Under the pieces are notes generated by a model. That model searched no databases. It saw nothing but the letters and a program-made list of their open reading frames with translations, and had not been told where the DNA came from. Below are positions 58,079 through 64,000 of a DNA stretch of 64,000 nucleotides, piece after piece. The first letter of the stretch is position 1, and each line of letters starts with the position of its first letter. Origin of the DNA: Coniferiporia sulphurascens (taxonomy: Eukaryota > Basidiomycota > Agaricomycetes > Hymenochaetales > Hymenochaetaceae); contig NBBA01000001.1 in assembly GCA_002794785.1 (NCBI GenBank), forward strand, positions 1,674,001 to 1,738,000. The letters run 5' to 3'. The translations under genes were made by a program, and so were the position numbers.

Positions 58079-58341
58079 CAGGTGGATATAATTAGTTACG
58101 CCACACCTATAAATGGAAACAGTTTCCCATCACTCAAAATGTATTTGTGAATTTATTTGACAAGCTCATATGCTACAAAATTGAATACTCACAATGTTCT
58201 GAATACACATAAACTCCATAGGTATGGTATAAGAAGCATTGTTACTAATAGCAAGCACTTCCACTAAATTTTCAATGGTAGGATGGGTGATGGGAAACAC
58301 CTTCCATTTTGGGGTGCGGCATAACTAATTATATCCACCTG
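58079..58341. mobile_element. MITE with long terminal inverted repeats, TA duplication
   Basis: 263 bp. The ends are CAGGTGGATATAATTAG and its reverse complement; inverted similarity extends about 60 bp inward (through a TTTCCCATCAC block). It is flanked by TA on both sides (58077-58078 and 58342-58343). No coding capacity. TA target duplication fits the Tc1/mariner superfamily. Confidence 0.85.
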
Positions 58342-58369
58342 TAGGGTTCGTGGGAATAATCACAAATAA

Positions 58370-58415
58370 TTCCATTTAATTCAAAATAATTCAAAATAAT
58401 TCAAAATAACTGGTT
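58370..58415. repeat. short tandem repeat (AATTCAAAAT unit)
   Basis: About three to four copies of a 10-bp unit, immediately right of the MITE. Confidence 0.8.
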
Positions 58416-58739
58416 ATAACTGCTTTGTCAGCAATTCATTGCAAATGCTTGGATTTTTGTCCAATAAGGACCTTCATAAAAAAGTGACAGAATGCATGCG
58501 ACATTTCACTCTTTTTCCATCTTAATAATCGCTTACCTGTCGGAGTATGATAGCAATTAATGTGACACGTCGTGACCGTCGTATTGTATAAAGGGGCCAC
58601 TTTTACTAGGAGGGTTCCAGCCTACGGACATATACCCAAAAACCTGGGCAAGATATAAAATGCATGTATCTCTCAGCCTGCTAGATCCGAAGAAAACATA
58701 CCAGGATTTGAGTACTGTAGAAGCAAAATACAAAAAGTT

Positions 58740-61700
58740 TGTAATATACGATAGTACCTTTCGGAATGGAAGCCCTTCCCATATTGGGAATCCCTGCACC
58801 ACTGTGCGCGATGCCATCGCTTCAAGTTCGGATGGATGCCTTTGTGACCCCAATATTCATCGGTGTTGCAAAAGAGCTGGGCTAGCTTTGATCATCCAGG
58901 ACAGGATAGCGAAAGTCTGCAGCGACTCGAATGCCACAGATGCGACCTACTGGAATCGGACCTACAGCCAAGAGACTAGCCAGACTGGGTCCCACAATCA
59001 TGGTCTGTCTTTTTGGATCAGTGCTAGGAATGTTCTCGACGCTCGTTGAAAAAGGCGGCTTGAATAGCCAATATAGCAATGACAAGGTTGCACCAACAGC
59101 GACGGCAACGCAATTGATGCATCGGCTTTTGCACACTCTTTTCAATGGGGATACGATAGTAATCGTGTTCCTCGCTTGGTAGCGTTATTCAAAGTTTGAA
59201 GCATGCAAGAAGCCCAAACCTCCGGTCTCAAACAATGATTGTGGCTAAATGACGGTTCTCCATAGTCTTATGGCGTTATGCAGCACCACTGCGAAGCCGA
59301 ACAATCATTCCGTTTCCGTAACTTGCCGGCCTGCTTGTGGGTTCATGGTGCGATGTATTTGTGGCTATCTGCTTTGAAAGGACCTGGACACTGACGCAAG
59401 CAATGGAGCGTGATAGTGGTTTTCCCATCCACATCCGCATCTACATCCACAAAAAACCCGAGCCTAGCTTTGCAATCTAGTGAATAGGACGGCTTCGTGA
59501 GGAGCCATCGGTTCGTGAATCATCGACTGGAAAGTGCTTAAAAATGCTCATGAGTTTAGTAACCGAGTGAAGCAATAGGTGTGCAGAATATTGTCGAAAC
59601 TTCTTTACACAGCTCTAACGGTCAATACAGAAGGGGTAATAATATTGGCTCCGTCATGAGCCGTACTCGTTGGCTAATATGCGTGGCAGCAGTTTTAGGC
59701 TTTCTTGGACGATACAACAATATTAATTAATAGTGCATCAATCGGAGTGGCGCTGTGGCACCAATATCAATCTCTTCTACTCCAAGCCCCAGTTTCTTCT
59801 CTTGCGAACACTGGGTACTTACCAGCTGCCCGAACCGATTCGAAGGATCACATCAAAGCTCTCGTCTTCGTATTTCCATCTTATCGGTCAAACGACAACT
59901 GATCCTGGGTACTTTATGAACATCCGAGACGAGCCTCAGGAAAGTCGGTATTATCCAGGTGATTGTCACTGAAAGTCCTAGCATTAACGTCCCCGATGCA
60001 CCGACATATCGTGCCAGTAATAATCTCTTGATTTCAGCAGATGCTTTCTATGTATAATCCGCACCCGCTAACCGAGCCGATTTTCTATGATGACAGAATC
60101 ACGAAGCGTCTGTACCCCTAAATGCTGGCTCTTTGGCTGTTCAAAGGTCCTGTTTAGTATTGCGATCAGATCGAATGACATGCGTCGAACAGAATACCAA
60201 AATACGTCGGCGATTCAAGGCATGCCCGCGCGAAGCTATAAAACGAGGGATTCTGACCCCTAAGAGACTAAAACCCAAGTTCTAAGCTGCTCACAGCCGG
60301 GTCAACGACGTATTCACCGCTTGCTTTTCACAATGCTTCAGACTATACGGCAGCTGTTTTCCAGGGCCTTGTACCATTTTTGGACGATTTTCTTGTTCAC
60401 AAAGTCGGACATAAAGACTGTAGTCATACCCATCGTATGTCTCCGTCCTTCTTTAGACTTTTGCTGAGCGCTTATAGGACCCAGACGTTTCTTGCCGTCG
60501 CATCTGCGCCCCTTGCAGACCTCTCTCGCCTCCCACATGTCACCTTCTGGATCTGGTTTCATGTGCTGCAGTGTGGAGTACCTAACCAGACTGTGAACCC
60601 TGAAGAAGACGAACATAACAAGGAAGACCGACCGCTCCCCGCAAAACGAATCACCTTGCGTGACGCTCTCTTTCTTCGCCATATACTGGTGCCGATGTGC
60701 TGGGCGTTGTCTGCCTGCTACAGCGTCGAAACGGTCTACGCGAGTATTGCGCTCTGTATCCTGACATATGCGTACAATGAGATGGGCTTCGCTGCGGGTC
60801 ACTGGCTAGGTCGCAATGTTTTAAATGCTTTAGGATTCTTGTCGTTTGAGGTTGGTGCATGTCTCATTGCAGGTATGGCTTTTGTACCTTGAAGCCCTTG
60901 AATGGAAATTATGCTTAATTTCCCTTATCGTTTCTCCAGGAACGAACTCACATAAACTGGATAGTATCAGCGCCACGTCGGTACTCTTCAGTGTCGGTAT
61001 CATTGCTTCAACGATACAAGCACAAGACTTCAAGGACATTGCGGGTGATCGCCTAGTCGGCCGCAGCACTCTCCCCATCGTCGCGCCGAACATCTCACGG
61101 CCCACGCTCATGCTAGGACTCCTTGCATGGTCCATATATCTCAGTGTGATTTGGCGCTTGAGTACTGTTGTTGCACTTGCGTTTAGCATGCTTGCGCTTC
61201 TGGTCGGTATCCGGTTCATGGCATTCGATACCATTAAAGCAGACCAAAGGAGCTTTTATTTGTACAATGTCAGCTCTCGAGTTCATACTATTGTGCTTCC
61301 AGCTCAAACTGACTTCCGAAACGTTATAGGTCTGGCTTTCTGTCGCTCACGCACTTCCTGCATATTATCGATTTATTGCCTCAGCACCAATCTAACGAAG
61401 TGAGCATTTCACGCAATACGTAAGCTTTCTTTTCACTAGATACTAGATTGCTAGAAAGCTGACGTCCTTGCATGGAAACACGCACCGCATGCCAGGCTCC
61501 TCATTTTCTCTCTAGACGCTTTCCCGCATCATTCGTGCCGTTTTTCCTGAATTGACACTGCCACATCACTCCATCCTTTATCATGTCTCAAGTCTCACGG
61601 TTAAGTCACCATTCTGACTTCAGGGAAGACTGTATCCTCCTAATTTTCATTATACGAGCGCGGCCTGTGGACACCTTACTCATGTTATCGACTTTTTGGT

Positions 61701-62275
61701 CTGTGTCAATCAAAGTCTGAAAATATTCGCAAATTTCCAACTGCTGGCGCGTGAAATTCTCCTTCAGCGACGTTCAAAATACTATCTGCTACGATTTTAC
61801 GTCGAAATAGCGTCTTTCCCCCCGACGTTAGCTCGGAAGCATACTGAAAGCACGCAATTTTTGTGTCGGTTGGGTGAGGTCAGTTTGGTCCTATCATATA
61901 AACTATTGTAATGTACGATGTCCAACATAGCTTTCAGCATTTTCGATTTTCGATTCACTTTCTCGAGAACCCCTTCAAGGTGAGGCAGTGTTGTGGATCC
62001 CGCAAGGACGCACAAGGCGATGCCTTTACTGTAAAAGCCAAAGCCGGGCTTCCTTTTCCTTATACAGCGTCGACTATTACTATCGCGCGACCTGTTGCAA
62101 TCTTTCAGTTCTTTGCTCCTGCTGCCGCTCAAACTCTTTTCTATCCCTCAAAAATTCTCAGGTGTAAAATAGACGTATTTCCACACCATATTTAAAAATT
62201 TCGAGGTGTTTTGTATTTGCACAAACGTCCATAGCAGGGCCTGCAGGGATGTCCCCTTCTTGCAAAGTTTTTGTC
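58740..62275 (-). repeat. arm B of the large inverted duplication (partner 3160-6660)
   Basis: Reverse-complement partner of arm A, carrying UbiA copy 7. The stretch 58740-60332 upstream of the gene has no recognisable coding region. On the minus strand 59145-58882 encodes a hydrophobic segment (CVAVAVGATLSLLYWLF), but the corresponding frame in arm A is broken. Confidence 0.9.
60333..61395 (+). CDS. UbiA-type membrane prenyltransferase/terpene-cyclase-like, copy 7 (intact)
   Basis: Four exons: 60333-60434, 60485-60872, 60940-61268, 61330-61395; 885 nt, 294 aa, phases consistent. N-terminus MLQTIRQLFS then LFTKSDIKT; first acidic motif N68 with PEED 73-76 and NKEDRP 79-84; MCWALSACYSVETVYAS helix; GFAAGHWLGRN; second acidic motif D193/D196/D200 (QDFKDIAGDRLVGR); C-terminus ALPAYYRFIAS. 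Aspartate-rich motifs of UbiA enzymes bind Mg-diphosphate of the prenyl substrate. About seven hydrophobic segments. First intron acceptor is CCCAG at 60484; an upstream TATAG (60477) would be out of frame here. It is the intact twin of copy 1 on the opposite arm of the inverted duplication. Prenyl transfer and terpene cyclisation are both possible. Confidence 0.9.
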
Positions 62276-62620
62276 ACAGCACATAATTATTTCGCGAAAC
62301 AAGTCTCATAGCTGTAAAAGTGCACTTATACACACGCATTTCGAAAATTTCCGGCACTAGTTTTCAATTGTGGAAATCAGAAATCAGAGGTGACCCCTGT
62401 TGCAGTTTTTTTTGCGACAGGGTATTGTGCAAATCTAGTTCGTGCATGGGAGCAATGGATCCTTTACTTCTTCCTATTTCTGTCATTTATTCAGACATAC
62501 ATACAAACACAAACTTGCGGTAGACAGGGAGTTATTATTACAAAGGCCAGACACAAACCACAGAGCCCAAAGATCACCTACGTAGATAGCGGAACGGATA
62601 AACGAAACGAACCCCCAGAG
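62276..62620. other. intergenic, 3' side of the RanBPM/Gid1-type gene
   Basis: No recognisable gene; it forms the boundary of the inverted-duplication arm. Confidence 0.45.
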
Positions 62621-64000
62621 TCAGTTTTCTAAAAACTCCGACTCTACATCCACAAACGCCGCATCTCCATTTCCCAGTAATGCCAGCTGTGCAATCGTGG
62701 CGCTCACTTGTCGATAGAGCCTCTCTAACGCCGGTCGGCTGGGGCGGCCCTGGGACTCTGTGGTTAGGAACAGGCAGTACCGGTCAGCAAGCTATGTCAC
62801 AGAGATACGGTCGTAAAGGGGTTTACCGAGTATTGCTTGGTTGACCTCTTGCGCCAACCTCGCCCGCGCCTCCTGGCTCGCAAGCACCTGCACTTCGCCG
62901 CCCGCTGTGCGCGGATCATCATACGTTACAAGGCTGAATGTCGTCTTCAGAAGCGCGAGCTCCTCTGGGCGTGTTCCACTATCCGCCCGTGGATTCTCCG
63001 CGTGCAGAGCTTTCCCATATGCGAGCGCCTCGCTCAATGCAGTCTGATACCGAACGACCGCGGGCGAGATGGAAGTACGGCTCGAGCTGCGTTCCATACG
63101 TGGGCTGAAAACGGGAGCAGGGCGTGAGTCACCCGCGGGTACGTCGCCACTAGAAAACCCGTTAATAGGAGACCGGGGCCCTTCATCATCCACATCCATC
63201 TTTCCCGCCTCCGCTAGGGCTGTCTCGCTCTCCTTAATCGCGGCTTCATTCTTCACGTCCTGCAGCGCATCACTGGTATGCAGCATAAGCTCGACAAACT
63301 TTCTGCATTTCAGCTTGAGGTGTAGGAGCCCGTCGTCCATCTCAAGGACACTAGGGAAGAGCTCTTGCGTAAGGCGTAGCACAAGGTCGATATCGCCCGT
63401 AAGCACTGCGTTCACTACGCGCTGGCGAGGTTGCTGTGTATCTGGGCTGCTCTCCCGTTTCAAGCCATCGAAGTCGAAAGGACCGTCATAATCTCCTACT
63501 GTCGGTCCAGGCATGCAGTCCTCCGTTTCCATTTTGATGTCTACATCTGGCTCTTCCTTCTCGTGTAGCATCAAGCGACTAGCCGTGTCCGCCTTTTTCT
63601 TCTTCGCCCTCATCTGAGCCCCGAACGCACTTGCTGTACGCTCGAACCCATGATGTTGCAGATACGACATGACGAGTCTATTTATCGGCTCCGTATAATC
63701 TGGAGGTAGCTCTATCGGAACGAACTCTTCCTCCTGAGGCTCTTGTTTCACCTCCGCTTTCACTGCAGCGACAATAGGCAATGCATTGGCACTGGTTGCT
63801 GAAGCGTCCTGTGCGGCCTTGTCCATCTCCAACTCAAATACGTCCTTAGCTTCATCAAGTCTCCATTTCACCGAGGTCGTTTGTAACTTCTCCCATGTGC
63901 GTTCTCGTGCACAATGCACATGTGTATCGATGTCATATTTAAATGGTTCTTGACCAAAATTGACCCGGATATTTTCCTGGAGAGTTCTCAAACCTACGGC
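62621..64000 (-). CDS. RanBPM/Gid1 (Vid30)-type protein, C-terminal part (partial)
   Basis: Scaffold subunit of the GID/CTLH ubiquitin ligase complex, which in yeast degrades gluconeogenic enzymes. The gene enters from the right edge. Exons 64000-62801 (400 codons in the window) and 62755-62621 (44 residues plus TGA), separated by a 45-nt intron (GTGACA donor, CTAAC, acceptor CACAGAG). The window starts at the end of the SPRY domain (GLRTLQENIRVNFGQEPF), then LisH (INRLVMSYLQHHGFERTASA), an acidic linker, CTLH (RVVNAVLTGDIDLVLRL, FPSVLE, LKLKCRKFVELM) and CRA (AVVRYQTALSEALAYGKAL, TTFSLVTYDD, then RPALERLYRQ and ALLGNGDAAF). The domain order is diagnostic. Confidence 0.92.

Noticed and set aside
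58660..59182. A gene in arm B of the inverted duplication upstream of UbiA copy 7
   Set aside because: Frames on both strands are open here, but the matching DNA in arm A (about 6230-6640) is not open, and no family is recognisable.
1..64000. CRISPR arrays, operons, tRNA or rRNA genes
   Set aside because: None seen; the repeats are LTRs, MITE ends and segmental duplications. The tRNA-Met-like string at 57088-57100 is a primer-binding site, not a tRNA gene.

Overview
The window is genomic DNA of a filamentous basidiomycete, most likely an agaricomycete. The evidence is short (about 45-75 nt) GT-AG introns, many per gene, the gene families present, and chromodomain Gypsy and Copia retrotransposons. 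No prokaryotic feature is seen.

Layout. (1) 1-1318, minus: 5' part of DNA topoisomerase II. (2) 2559-9833: a mosaic of segmental duplications with two degenerate UbiA-type membrane prenyltransferase/terpene-cyclase-like genes (copies 1 and 2). (3) 11844-13912, minus: an eight-exon cytochrome P450. (4) 16652-17703, plus: an HPP-family membrane protein with one apparent frameshift. (5) 21010-24443, minus: a 23-exon ABCF ATPase of the GCN20 type, 717 aa, with two micro-exons. (6) 26586-37607, plus: four more UbiA copies, two intact (26586, 30492) and two broken (33561, 36533). The last two lie in a tandem duplication that also carries a tiny spliced gene. (7) 39039-39915: a truncated UBE2W-like E2 gene followed directly by a subtilase fragment. 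(8) about 40990-58420: a transposon island. A Ty3/Gypsy chromovirus (41367-50300, TSD GGGCG) and a Ty1/Copia element (50820-57354, minus) are each invaded by solo LTRs of the Gypsy family, followed by a MITE (58079-58341). (9) 58740-62275: an inverted copy of 3160-6660, carrying the intact UbiA copy 7. (10) 62621-64000, minus: C-terminal part of a RanBPM/Gid1-type protein.

The housekeeping genes (TOP2, GCN20, Gid1-like) frame a dynamic accessory region. There one UbiA-type gene has been copied seven times by tandem and inverted duplication. Three copies look functional, three are clearly broken and one is doubtful. With the P450 they may form or derive from a terpenoid-type metabolic locus; this is inference. 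The transposon island shows clear marks of CpG decay: nearly all in-frame stops in the Copia element are TGA at places where arginine (CGA) is expected, and its LTR pair differs mostly at former CpG sites. The Gypsy element carries an 11-nt match between its predicted RNA 5' end and its primer site, the arrangement of self-priming Tf1/sushi elements. Exon coordinates below were worked out by hand from splice motifs, reading frame and family similarity.
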